Below are positions 1 to 8,749 of a DNA stretch of 64,000 nucleotides, piece after piece. The stretch spans positions 62,001 through 126,000 of the forward strand of contig NZ_FTPD01000045.1 of assembly GCF_900156895.1 (NCBI RefSeq). The letters are read 5' to 3'. Position numbers and translations under genes: made by a program. How positions within the stretch are numbered: the first letter of the stretch is position 1; each line of letters opens with the position of its first letter. Source of the stretch: Mesorhizobium prunaredense (lineage in GTDB: Bacteria > Pseudomonadota > Alphaproteobacteria > Rhizobiales > Rhizobiaceae). The notes under the pieces were generated by a model. The model saw only the letters and a list, made by a program, of their open reading frames with translations, was not told the origin of the DNA and did not search any database.

Positions 1-120
1 GGTATCGGAATCGATCGTTCGGCTCGCGACGCCCTGAAGGGAGGCGGATTCACTTTGACTGGCAAGTGTCGAATTGACGTAAGCGGTGTTTCGGGGGCGG
101 TGTCGAGACTTGCCGCTGGG

Positions 121-256
121 CTCTAAAGCGCGTCGCATTTGAACGGATTCAGGCGGCGCGCTTTAAGTTCTTGTTTGCTACATGTCGTCATCACAAAACC
201 GCTGCGCACCCTCGGTTCAATCCCGAGGGCATGCTTTTGCGCGACATGCATTAAAT
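121..256. repeat. RIME-like intergenic repeat with two palindromes
   Basis: An AAAGCGCGTCGC arm at 125-136 is matched by GCGGCGCGCTTT at 153-164 (one mismatch). A second arm pair, CATGTCG at 181-187 and CGACATG at 242-248, follows. Two successive palindromes with this AAAGCGCG start are the layout of the RIME-type mosaic repeats scattered between genes in rhizobia. The family assignment is from memory of that layout, not from a search. It lies at the 3' side of the chain-length gene and could act as a transcript-end structure. Confidence 0.5.
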
Positions 257-283
257 CGACACCGCCGCGAGGAAGACAGGATG

Positions 284-2146
284 TCAGCGCGGCGCTTGAC
301 CTGCGCGCTTCCGGTAACGATGTGCCGAGACAGTACGAACACGTGTCATCAACACGCCAAGGACGGAGGAATTGGTGTTTTTGAGTGTCTGCGTCAGGTC
401 TTCCAATTGATCAAGCGACGTCTCGCCCCACTGCGCCACCACAATCACGCCATCAAGAAGCGGGCAGAGAGCAAGCCCTTCGGCACCGGAACTAAACGGT
501 GGCAGTTCAACAATGACGATACTGTAACTACCGACCTCGCCCAGCAATTTCTCCATATTATCGGGAACCAGCAAATTCGCCGAATTCGACACATCGTTCT
601 TCAGGTAATAAAACGATGTCTTTTCAATGAATCGGATTTGCTTGCCGATGTCTTTAGGGCTCGCGGAATCCCGATCGATCGCGTTGAAGTCGGCGGAAAA
701 GAGCCGTTCGTTGGCCAGTGCCGACTTATCGTCGGCGTTGATCACGAGGGTCGCTGTGCCCGTCGCCCCACACAGCGCCGCCAGATTGCTTACAATGGTG
801 CTCTTTCCGTCACCGGGGGACACGGATGTAATTCCGATGCGACGCCTTGAAGGGGTGGCCCCGGCCAGGCCCATGATCGCCTTGACGCTCCTGAGGCTGC
901 CGCTGAATGAAGAGTCCGGATTCCTGAGCACCTCGTCAAACCGGCCAAAACCACCGCGCCTGAAACTGACCGTCGGCAATTCTCCAATACAGGCCAGGCC
1001 CAGTTCGCGACGGATCTGACGCGGGGTCCTCACGTTCCGATCGAGGCCGCGCCGCGCCACGGCGAACCCGATGCCAGCCACCATTCCGGCAAGCGCGCCA
1101 AAGGCGAGGATCAGCGTCTTGCGCGGCCGACTTGCCTTCTTGGGACTCGTCGCGGACGTGATGACGCGAGCATCGGCGATCAGATAAGGCTGTTGGTCGA
1201 CCGAGTTTGTATACGCCGCGAGCAGGCTTTCATACATCTTTCGATAAGTGTCGGCGGTAACCTCCAACTGCTCCAGCGTAATCTGGTGTGTTGGCTGTGC
1301 TTCGCTGAGCGCGGGGTCCTGTCCCGCGACGGGCGTCTCGTCCTGACCGATGCTGTAGTCGTGTTTTGCGCGAAACTCCTGGGCGACCCGGGTCGCCCTG
1401 TTCATCTGATCACCGACCTCCCGCATCCGCCTTTCCAACCATGCGATGCCTTCGCTAGCCGTTGCTGTTGTCGTTTGCACTTGCTCGCGCACGAACGCTT
1501 CCGCTGTGGCGTTTGCGATGCGTGCCGCCAACGCCGGATCCTGAGACTGGAATGTAATGTCCATCGCATAGGAGACACCGACACGCTGGACATCCAAGCC
1601 ATCGCTGAATATCTCCACTGCGAGACGCCGACGCTCGGATTCCAGCTGCGGGCTGTTCGCCTCCATTCGATCCGGCCAGGGCAGCACGCGATGGAAGAAA
1701 TCCGTCAGTCCGCCGGCATCAACGATGCTCATCCAGGCTCTGCGAAACCTCTCGCCGATGGTCGGACCGCCCAGCCCCCTGAAGGTTGGATTGTCCATGA
1801 GTCCAAGGTCATCGATCACCATCATCGCGATCTTCTGGGAGCGCAGAACTGCAAGTTGGCTCTCGACCTGAGCGGTGTCGAGCGACAGGTTGACTTCGGC
1901 CGGTTGCTGCTGAAGGTTTCTGGGTATCTTCGGTTCGATCAGGATCTGGGTGCGCGCGGAATAAATAGGATCCGAGGTAGCAAAGTAAAACGTGGCGCAA
2001 ACGATTCCGGCGACGACGAACGCAAGAATCGAGAGAAGATACTGCCGAGCAAACGAGACAACGTCAGCGAGGCTGATAAAGTCCTGCGGTGCATCCGCCT
2101 CGAGCCATGGCTTGTGAGCAATTGCCGCGGACGGCCGGTCTAGCAT
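284..2146 (-). CDS. Wzz/BY-kinase-like exopolysaccharide chain-length protein
   Basis: Likely polysaccharide co-polymerase of the inner membrane that sets exopolysaccharide chain length and couples it to export. From the ATG at 2146 the protein has about 620 residues: a first membrane segment near residues 30-50, a long periplasmic coiled region, a second membrane segment (KTLILAFGALAGMVAGIGFA) preceded by proline- and lysine-rich sequence, then a cytoplasmic P-loop domain with Walker A PGDGKST. The Walker A' segment reads TLVINADDKS and the Walker B segment IVIVELPP, so the usual acidic positions are altered (N for D, E for D), and the C-terminus lacks a tyrosine cluster. It may therefore be a kinase-dead relative. 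GTG 2209 or ATG 2203 are other possible starts. It heads the polysaccharide locus and lies downstream of the LuxR gene on the same strand. Confidence 0.85.
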   Translation of the reverse strand: MLDRPSAAIAHKPWLEADAPQDFISLADVVSFARQYLLSILAFVVAGIVCATFYFATSDPIYSARTQILIEPKIPRNLQQQPAEVNLSLDTAQVESQLAVLRSQKIAMMVIDDLGLMDNPTFRGLGGPTIGERFRRAWMSIVDAGGLTDFFHRVLPWPDRMEANSPQLESERRRLAVEIFSDGLDVQRVGVSYAMDITFQSQDPALAARIANATAEAFVREQVQTTTATASEGIAWLERRMREVGDQMNRATRVAQEFRAKHDYSIGQDETPVAGQDPALSEAQPTHQITLEQLEVTADTYRKMYESLLAAYTNSVDQQPYLIADARVITSATSPKKASRPRKTLILAFGALAGMVAGIGFAVARRGLDRNVRTPRQIRRELGLACIGELPTVSFRRGGFGRFDEVLRNPDSSFSGSLRSVKAIMGLAGATPSRRRIGITSVSPGDGKSTIVSNLAALCGATGTATLVINADDKSALANERLFSADFNAIDRDSASPKDIGKQIRFIEKTSFYYLKNDVSNSANLLVPDNMEKLLGEVGSYSIVIVELPPFSSGAEGLALCPLLDGVIVVAQWGETSLDQLEDLTQTLKNTNSSVLGVLMTRVRTVSAHRYRKRAGQAPR

Positions 2147-2262
2147 GGCTTCAATCCATATCTGCAACAAAAAGAGCGGCGAACTGCAACGGTCGAGCAG
2201 CATCGCCACCGATGGGTCCCGCTACGAGCATGCAGCCGCGCCACTGTTACGATGACAACCGT

Positions 2263-3033
2263 TTAGCTCGATCGGCCCAACAGCTGGGCGCCAGGAAACA
2301 TCTCGTTGAGCTTGTAGACGACCTCCGTCCTGTTCGTCGCCTTCAGCTTTTTCATGATGTTGCGGATATGGACCTTGACCGTGCTCTCTCGAAGGTTGAG
2401 CTCATGAGCGATTATCTTGTTCGCCTTCCCACGCCTGAGAGCCTGGACGACCTCTTCTTGCCGCTCCGTGAACACACTCGCCATGGGCCTTGTCATTTCG
2501 ACCGTTGTGTCGATTGCCTTGTGCTGGGCAAGCACGCTGCTTGCAGGGACAAATGTGCCACCGGCGAGGACAAGATTTACGGCTTCAACACAGATCTCGA
2601 AACGGATCGATGAAGGGATGTAGGCTTTTGCGCCATAATTCAACGCCTTCAGAATCTGCTCTAGATCGTCGGTATCGGCCAAAATCACCACTGGAACCGG
2701 GTGGGCCTCATTCACGAGATCGGCGATTTCGCTGCCGGTCCTTGCATCTGTCACCTTTCGGCTGCCCACGTTCAGCAGAATAGCCGATATCGACAGTGCA
2801 TTCTCTTGATGCCGCCACTCTTCGATCGAGCCGAACGACAGGATTTCCTTCCCGATGCCATAGGCGGTCAGGCATTGCGCAAGACATTGTCGGTCAAGCA
2901 CTCGCTCGTCCAGCAGAGCCAGGCAAGATTCGGTCAAGCCATGTCTATGAAGATGTATTCCATTCCCAGCCTTGCGCGATACGAATTCAAGTGCACCGGG
3001 TGATTTGCTATCCAGTTGAATTGTCGGAACCAT
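2263..3033 (-). CDS. NarL/LuxR-type regulator with degenerate receiver
   Basis: DNA-binding regulator of about 256 residues. The C-terminal third is a clear LuxR/GerE helix-turn-helix (FTERQEEVVQALRRGKANK ... STVKVHIRNIMKKL). The N-terminal domain is receiver-like in layout, but the phosphoacceptor position reads AILLNVG (Asn where Asp is expected) and the usual Lys after GAKAYIP is Ser. It probably does not work by phosphorylation. The ATG at 3033 was chosen because GGGGAG lies seven bases upstream; an in-frame TTG at 3048 has none. It is adjacent to and codirectional with the chain-length gene, so a role in controlling polysaccharide genes is likely but inferred. Confidence 0.85.
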   Translation of the reverse strand: MVPTIQLDSKSPGALEFVSRKAGNGIHLHRHGLTESCLALLDERVLDRQCLAQCLTAYGIGKEILSFGSIEEWRHQENALSISAILLNVGSRKVTDARTGSEIADLVNEAHPVPVVILADTDDLEQILKALNYGAKAYIPSSIRFEICVEAVNLVLAGGTFVPASSVLAQHKAIDTTVEMTRPMASVFTERQEEVVQALRRGKANKIIAHELNLRESTVKVHIRNIMKKLKATNRTEVVYKLNEMFPGAQLLGRSS

Positions 3034-3440
3034 GAACTTACTCCCCAAACTCTACCCAACGTTTCGAGACCAGTACGAGATGTACTGCAGGCAAATACTA
3101 TTTCCCGCGAACGATGTTCTGTTCGCGTCGCCTTCACTATATCTGCGGGAGTTCCCAAGCCCCACCTTGGACAGCACTACCCCGTCAATAATGTTTATCG
3201 CCGAAAAGGTGCGCCTTCACTAATTTAGGTTAATAAAACGTAAAAAAAATTTTACCCCTTCACTTGGCCCTACCAATTTGGTCTAGGAGGAGGGTAGCCA
3301 GAGAACACCCGACTGGAATCTGGGCCTCGCGTTGTTTGCCAGGCGCGGGTGGTCCGTCGGTAAAGACAGCCGGCGTCGCCGATGGCAGTGCGGCTTCAAG
3401 GTGCGTCGCGCCGCCTTTGCATCGTGCGCCAAGGTAAGTG
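3034..3440. other. Intergenic control region between LuxR and Crp/Fnr genes
   Basis: No convincing gene. The stretch contains an AT-rich patch (about 3221-3255) followed by a perfect 11-bp palindrome ACCAATTTGGT at 3272-3282, a plausible operator. It must hold the promoter of the LuxR gene. Short ORFs here on both strands show no protein-like sequence. Confidence 0.5.
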
Positions 3441-4160
3441 TCAGCCATCGATATACCTGTCATCGAACTCGGCAAACTTCGTTACGCCCAGCCGATCCAG
3501 CACGCGGACATGACCTTGGCGGAACTCCAGAAACCCGCGTTCCCGTAATTCCCGCAGCATTCGATTGACATGGACCGGCGTCAGGCCGAGCGCGTCCGCG
3601 AGGTCGTACTGGGTAAGAGGGCATGCAAAGCCAGTGCTGCTGGCAGCGCCGACGCGCTCCAGGCGCGCTCTCAGTTCGAGCAGCAAGTGCGCTGTACGCG
3701 CCAAGGCGCTGCGTCGGCCTATATTGGTGAGGTGTTGGGCAACAAGCGCTCGCTGGCGCGCGAGCGTTTCAAGAAAAAGCGAGGCTATGTGGGGCGACTT
3801 CGCCGCTCCAAGAGCAAGCGTCTTGGCCGAGGCTTCCAGCACCGCAAGGTCGGTTTGAGCCACAAATGTCTGAAGAGCAGCGCCGGTGTACGTCTGTGGC
3901 AGGACAATGTCGCCCTTCAGGGCAAAGTCCAAAATCTGTCGCTGTCCACTGGCAAAGTCATGAGAAATGCAACCCCAGCCAGACTCGATTATGAAGACGC
4001 GATCGCCGTCCTCCCCCTGATTGACGATAGCGGTTTCCGCCGCATATCGCTTCGGTACGAAGCCTAGCGCCTTGATATACGCCTTATCGTCGCTTTTGAC
4101 TGCGACTGACGTCGGACGGTTTTCATTCTCACTCAATGAAAGGCTTGTAGCATACGTCAT
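3441..4160 (-). CDS. Crp/Fnr-family transcription regulator
   Basis: 239 residues: an N-terminal cyclic-nucleotide-binding-like beta-roll (about 30-150, with GEDGDRVFIIESGWGCISHD) and a C-terminal winged helix-turn-helix (about 170-230; LTQYDLADALGLTPVHVNRM as the recognition region). There is no N-terminal cysteine cluster, so an Fnr-type iron-sulfur sensor is unlikely. The beta-roll resembles the rhizobial Crp-like group without the standard cAMP-contact motif. The gene stands alone between two intergenic regions and next to the polysaccharide locus. Its targets cannot be told from the sequence. Confidence 0.88.
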   Translation of the reverse strand: MTYATSLSLSENENRPTSVAVKSDDKAYIKALGFVPKRYAAETAIVNQGEDGDRVFIIESGWGCISHDFASGQRQILDFALKGDIVLPQTYTGAALQTFVAQTDLAVLEASAKTLALGAAKSPHIASLFLETLARQRALVAQHLTNIGRRSALARTAHLLLELRARLERVGAASSTGFACPLTQYDLADALGLTPVHVNRMLRELRERGFLEFRQGHVRVLDRLGVTKFAEFDDRYIDG

Positions 4161-5063
4161 TCGAACCCCGCCAATCCTCCCCTAGATACCTCCCTAAGCA
4201 AAAACGTACTCCAGCTTTGACGTGTTGAGTACCCTGCACGGGCTACAACCATTGGGTGATATTGCACTGCACTCTCACAAGAAAGCAAGGATCACGCCTG
4301 ATCGAGCGCAGTAGGACCCGAATTCATCATAAAGTTCGATCGACTTTCTGCACCATCCATTCGAATGGCGAGGTCTCCGGCGGTGGGAAGCGCATGGTGA
4401 CACCGTGCAACTTTCGAACACGCCACTCTTACGGATCGCTTACGGCTTTCGGCGTGACTGGCCGCCCTACCGACTGCAGCCCAGGCATTGCTGCTGACTT
4501 GCGGTCGCGCTGACGTTGTCGGGGCGAACCGACGGTCGTTCAAATCGGGCGGAACGTGCCGCTACCCCATGGGTGCAACCTTCTGACTTCACTCGCAGAT
4601 AGCACCTCGGGTTCCCCCGGGGTTCCCGCAGACCTGGTGCAACCGCTGCAGGTCAGATGCCTCACAAAACCGGCAGGTCGCGCTGGGCCTGGGACGAGAA
4701 TTCCTCATTGCCGTGACGACGTTTCAACGGACAAGAGCGTTCGTTCACAGGCTCGGGCCACTTCGGCTCGATGACTAACCTTGGCTGCAGTTCCAGGACC
4801 GGAGCAGGCCGATTGACGCCCCCAACCCTGTCTCCGGGTTCAGCCGCGACACAAGGGGGCGAGGTATATACCCCATTCGCGTTAGCTATGAGCCCCCTGA
4901 TTGCCTCGCACTTGCGAACAGACCGCTCGCCACGTACCCGGTACCCGGAAGAGATGTATCCGAAATTGTCGCCAGGCTCGGCGCTGGAGTTGACGTAGTC
5001 GGCCGGCATCCCACTGCTCACCACGCAAAAGCCGTGGGATTTCCTGCCCTCCTCTCGGAGACG
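4161..5063. other. Gene-poor 900-bp stretch with possible remnants
   Basis: No confident gene. On the minus strand a frame open from about 5063 to 4662 (possible GTG start at 5024) reads protein-like in part (NSSAEPGDNFGYISSGYRVR, VYTSPPCVAAEPGDRV), and a GAGAGGAGGG ribosome-site-like stretch sits at about 5046-5055, further upstream than usual. It might encode a small 120-residue protein or be debris. Near 4340-4430 another minus-strand frame (MRFPPPETSPFEWMVQKVDR) is interrupted upstream by a stop. The function of either is unknown. Confidence 0.3.
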
Positions 5064-6203
5064 CTAAACTGCCATTTGATCTCGTTTGGCGTCGGGTCTA
5101 GGGAACCCTCGCCTGATGGCGTTTTGAATCCGCTTTTCCAGCGACATGACCGCCATGCTCAAAGCCAAAACGCATAGCACAGACAGTACAAATGCAATGG
5201 GCGTCGGAAAACCTAACGAAAATAACCACCAGACCACAACCATGCCAACCGAGTAATGATTCAAATATACTGGATAGCTAATTCCCCCAATGTATCTAAC
5301 GAAATTACGGCAGCCTGAAATCTTGTACTTTATAACTTCATTATACCTTATTCCTGCTGCCATTGCATACATGCACATCAACCACACGATCACGGCGGCG
5401 GTTTTATACGCATAACCGCGTTCAACCGAGACAAAAATCTCAGCGGTGCCCATACAGCCAAAAAACAACATCAATCCTGTCTTCCCCGCATGCCCCATTT
5501 CGCTACGGCCATCACCGCCGTTCCTGACAAGAAAGAAGATCATGCCTGTCGCGAAGAAAACGCCGTGCTGCAGCAGAAGCAGTTTGAAGGGGAACCGCGA
5601 AAGCACTGATATCGCTTCTTCCGGCCGCGTGGACGGCGGCAGAAAGTGCAACCCGGAGAGAATGAGAAGGTATACCGAGCTCGAAAACCCTATTATTTTG
5701 GCCAGATCATAGAGTGATACGCGAAACCTCGACAAAACTGACGCGGCCACCAGGACGTAGAATACGGCCTCGACGACGAGAGACCATACGACCCCGTCGA
5801 TGTAAGGGCCCTTGGGAGACAAGGTTACCGATCTGCAAAAATCCATCAGCAGATTGGAAAAATCCTCGCCATAGAGAGTTCGTGCGGCCAAGCTGATGAG
5901 CGCGGACAGCCACAAGGCGGGCAAAATACGTGTAGCGCGCATGCGCGCGAAACGCAGCGCTTGCGACGCGCCGCCTTCGCCTGCGGCGCTCATGGCAATG
6001 ACGAACCCGGAAATTACGAAAAAAATTTCGACCCCTACAGCACCCAAACCGGCAAACGCCGACAGAAAACCGAAGGCGACATCGCTTCCCTCGGTGACTG
6101 ACGCACTGCTCCAGGCGAATGTCGCGAAATGGTTCAGTAACACCAAGAGCGCTGCAAAGATGCGCAAGAAGTCCATGACGTGGTAGTGGACATTGCGTTC
6201 CAT
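5064..6203 (-). CDS. Membrane acyltransferase (Acyltransferase_3, ExoZ/OafA-like)
   Basis: About 379 residues with roughly ten hydrophobic segments and the family N-terminus FLRIFAALLVLLNHF, whose His is the expected catalytic residue, followed by the FVISGFVI motif near residue 75. This integral inner-membrane family transfers acetyl or other acyl groups to sugars of exopolysaccharide, O-antigen or Nod factor. Given the surrounding glycosyltransferases, decoration of a surface polysaccharide is the likely role. The ATG at 6203 is preferred to an in-frame TTG at 6233. Base composition is visibly more AT-rich than the neighbours, consistent with horizontal acquisition. Confidence 0.88.
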   Translation of the reverse strand: MERNVHYHVMDFLRIFAALLVLLNHFATFAWSSASVTEGSDVAFGFLSAFAGLGAVGVEIFFVISGFVIAMSAAGEGGASQALRFARMRATRILPALWLSALISLAARTLYGEDFSNLLMDFCRSVTLSPKGPYIDGVVWSLVVEAVFYVLVAASVLSRFRVSLYDLAKIIGFSSSVYLLILSGLHFLPPSTRPEEAISVLSRFPFKLLLLQHGVFFATGMIFFLVRNGGDGRSEMGHAGKTGLMLFFGCMGTAEIFVSVERGYAYKTAAVIVWLMCMYAMAAGIRYNEVIKYKISGCRNFVRYIGGISYPVYLNHYSVGMVVVWWLFSLGFPTPIAFVLSVLCVLALSMAVMSLEKRIQNAIRRGFPRPDAKRDQMAV

Positions 6204-7015
6204 ATAATGTTTCCGAACCTTGCCAGAGGCCAAGGTCGAATACTATCGTGAAACGGTCAGTAAGCCTGCTACTACATTCGGACATAGCCGAATTGATTAA
6301 CCGTCGGATATGACCTGTTTCGTGAGCAGATCCACCAATCTGCCACGCCTGGATTGCTCGGCGCCTTGATATGTTGAGCAGCGTTGCGTCCGATCGCTGC
6401 CATTGACGAAGGAATGTTACGCGCCGTCTTCCAAGGTGACCGCATGGCTGTTGCTCATCGCCGTCTTGGGCGCGACCTCGCAAGCGATAGCTGGTTGGAT
6501 GGCGGTGACGCTCCTACTACTCCACCCGCTCTACTCCTAATTGGTATCGCCCTCCTAAATGATGCCGTGCTAATGTTCTAGCCGGCTTGGGAGGTTCCAA
6601 TCGACCTCATTGCGAATGTTTTCGCCGGCACGTGGGCTGCCGGGGCGCTTGCTGCCATCTGGTATGTCTGGAGGCGGCCCTCGCTGCCCATTGCCGAAAA
6701 CAAGCAGGACCGCGATTTGCGGGAATGGCTGGACGGGCAGGTGTAGAGGGCGCTTGTGCCGGGACGAAGCAGCACCCGACCCTGGTCGAAACGACACGGG
6801 CCGTCCCGGTGCCCGCGAAGAGCCCGTCCAACCCGGTGTTCGGCGAGGCCATGCCGCAGAACAGCGCGACCTCGAAATAGCGAAGACCGGCCGTCAGCGC
6901 GGCGTGTTAGCCAAGCCTGGCAAGCACGCGCGGTCAGTTCACATATCTGCACGAACCGCCTTGCCGACGACCTCGACGAAACGTCCGATATAGTCGAGCC
7001 GATCGGTTGGATTGG
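6204..7015. other. Gene-poor stretch between acyltransferase and GT8-like gene
   Basis: Aside from the decayed reading frame described at 6573-6880, nothing recognisable was seen here. Several overlapping ORFs on both strands are low-complexity Arg/Ala/Pro translations of GC-rich sequence and are treated as noise. The promoter of the acyltransferase should lie near 6204-6330, where the sequence is AT-rich. Confidence 0.4.
6573..6880 (+). pseudogene. Decayed small membrane-protein gene (stop plus frameshift)
   Basis: An ATG at 6573 is followed two codons later by TAG. The same frame then reads a protein-like hydrophobic segment (IDLIANVFAGTWAAGALAAI, then WYVWRRP and DRDLREWLDGQV) up to TAG at 6744. 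Immediately after, the frame two positions over reads protein-like sequence (TLVETTRAVPVPAKSPSNPV ... EAMPQNSATSK) to a stop at about 6880. The simplest reading is a single small inner-membrane protein broken by a nonsense change and a frameshift. No family was recognised. It could also be two chance open stretches. Confidence 0.3.
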
Positions 7016-7747
7016 CTACCGGCTCGCCGAGCGCGAAAGAGCAGCGTCTGCTTGATCGGCACTGCTCAGGATTTCGTCGCGTTCGGCTATCCACAGATCC
7101 GCATAATCGACATTCTGCCACTCGGCAAACCACGGACCGCCGCTTGTATAGTGGACCGCCTTGGGTGTGCCATGCGCCGGCTTTTCGTTCCAACCTTCAA
7201 GCCAGTTCCACTCTACCGGCAGCGAGCCCAAATCCTCATCGGCGACCCACTGCATTCGGTGGAGGTAGGCGCCACTTTCGCGGTTCACGACCTCCGGCGT
7301 AAGCGATTTAACCGCAGGATGCGCGCAATTGAACAGCATCAGCGAGGACCAGTTTTTTCGAGGGTAGGATGTCTGGACCACGCCATCCATCTTGGTGGTG
7401 GCCTTCGGCGTATAGTCGTGCTGGACGCAATAGACCGCCTTGTTCGACTTCGTGTATTCCAGCAAACCGGCGACGTCGCCGAGCCACAGGAAGTCGCAAT
7501 CGCAGAACAAAGCCCAGCCCGTATAGTCGGCGAGAAAAGGCGTGAGAAACCGCGTATAAGTGAACTCTGTTGACGCGAGCGGATCTTTTTCCCTCCAATA
7601 CAGTTCACGGGCACGCAGCTCGTCCTGTTTGATTGGAATGACGGAGACAGGCACCGAAGCGTTTTTGAGCAAAGAGTGCCGCGCCACGTCGTAGGCGATC
7701 GGCTCACGGCTGTCCCATCCAACGAATACCCTAAACGCATCAGTCAT
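7016..7747 (-). CDS. Glycosyltransferase, GT8-like
   Basis: 243 residues from the ATG at 7747, which has AAGG eight bases upstream; the frame extends to a GTG at 7786. The protein starts RVFVGWDSREPIAYDVARHS and has FCDCDFLWLGDV, an acidic DxD-type metal and nucleotide-sugar site, near residue 85. This matches the small alphaproteobacterial GT8-like transferases in polysaccharide loci. It is cytosolic, with no membrane segment. The donor and acceptor are unknown. It is transcribed in the same direction as the following GT2 gene and is probably part of the same assembly pathway. Confidence 0.75.
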   Translation of the reverse strand: MTDAFRVFVGWDSREPIAYDVARHSLLKNASVPVSVIPIKQDELRARELYWREKDPLASTEFTYTRFLTPFLADYTGWALFCDCDFLWLGDVAGLLEYTKSNKAVYCVQHDYTPKATTKMDGVVQTSYPRKNWSSLMLFNCAHPAVKSLTPEVVNRESGAYLHRMQWVADEDLGSLPVEWNWLEGWNEKPAHGTPKAVHYTSGGPWFAEWQNVDYADLWIAERDEILSSADQADAALSRSASR

Positions 7748-7825
7748 ATTCAGTACCTTGGCTCCAATTTCAAAACGGTCATACACTAACTGTCTGGCAA
7801 CAACTCGGCAACAATGGCGCGGAAA

Positions 7826-8641
7826 TTAGCCAGGGCGATTTCTGAAGCCCGCGGATTTGCCCTTCACCCCGGCCCGGCTTTCCTCGGCGCACCTCGACTT
7901 GCGGCCCAAAGCGACAAGCGCCCATTTCTGATAGGTGTAGCCGGCCGAATAAGCGGCGACCATCGCACCGGTCGCACCGTCCAGAAACCCCAGCCTGAAG
8001 ACATAGCTGTTCATATAAGCCCAGACCGAGCGCAAAACCGCCTTGCTGATCGAGCTTTTTTTCCCCTCGGCAAGCATCCGCGCGGCGGACGCTTGCGCGT
8101 ATCTGCCGATCTTGTCATGCGCGTCCGCCAGGTCGGCGATCGAGTCATGCTCCATGGGATGGGACAATCGCGAGACCTTGCCATTCACCACCACCTTCTC
8201 ATGCACGGTGTCGTTGCTGAAGCGGCCGGACTGGCGACGGAAAAGCCTAAGCACCAGATCCGGCGACCAGCCGCCATGGCGGACAATGCGCCCACAAAAG
8301 CGCGATCGTCTTGGTATTTCGAAGCCGTCACAGCCTTTCGGGTTGGCGATGGCGGCCCTGATTTCCGCGGCCAGCGGCGGCTCGACCCATTCGTCGGCAT
8401 CAAGCGAAAGGACCCAATCGCCTGTCGCCGCGGCGAGGGCGCGGTTTTTTTGCGCACCGAAACCCGGCCAATCGAGGGTGATCAGCACCTTGGCCCCGAG
8501 CCCACTGGCGATGTCCCTGGTCTGATCGGTACTGTTATTGTCGAGGACGACGATTTCGTCGGCAAAATGTACCGAGCGAAGGCAACGTGCAATGCACGCT
8601 TCCTCATTGCGGCTGATTATGACGACTGAGAGCGCCGGCAC
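7826..8641 (-). CDS. Glycosyltransferase family 2, WaaE/LpsC-like
   Basis: 271 residues. The N-terminal GT-A fold is clear: LSVVIISRNEEACIARCLRS, DNNSTDQT and the metal-binding SLDADEWVEPPL near residue 85. The pattern FGAQKNRAL with RRSRFCGRIVRHGGWSPD and HEKVVVNG is characteristic of the WaaE/KdtX group, which adds glucose to the lipopolysaccharide inner core. A hydrophobic C-terminal stretch suggests membrane association. It lies between a GT8-like and a WaaG-like gene, so assembly of the core or a linked polysaccharide is likely. Confidence 0.85.
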   Translation of the reverse strand: MPALSVVIISRNEEACIARCLRSVHFADEIVVLDNNSTDQTRDIASGLGAKVLITLDWPGFGAQKNRALAAATGDWVLSLDADEWVEPPLAAEIRAAIANPKGCDGFEIPRRSRFCGRIVRHGGWSPDLVLRLFRRQSGRFSNDTVHEKVVVNGKVSRLSHPMEHDSIADLADAHDKIGRYAQASAARMLAEGKKSSISKAVLRSVWAYMNSYVFRLGFLDGATGAMVAAYSAGYTYQKWALVALGRKSRCAEESRAGVKGKSAGFRNRPG

Positions 8642-8749
8642 GGTCAGACGGTTCCGGCATCAAAACTGCAACTGTCGTTCAAATGAAACTGCCCCCCCGG
8701 CCGGTTGACGCTCCGGTGATACTAACGGATTCAAAAAATATGTCGAAAA

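Noticed and set aside
1-126. Open plus-strand frame from base 1 to TAA at 124, possibly the 3' end of a gene off the left edge
   Set aside because: The translation is low in conserved-looking sequence, and the stop lies within the border of the RIME-like repeat. It is too short to judge.
182-850. 222-codon plus-strand ORF overlapping the chain-length gene
   Set aside because: Antisense shadow of a real coding region; the opposite strand has Walker motifs and membrane segments in frame.
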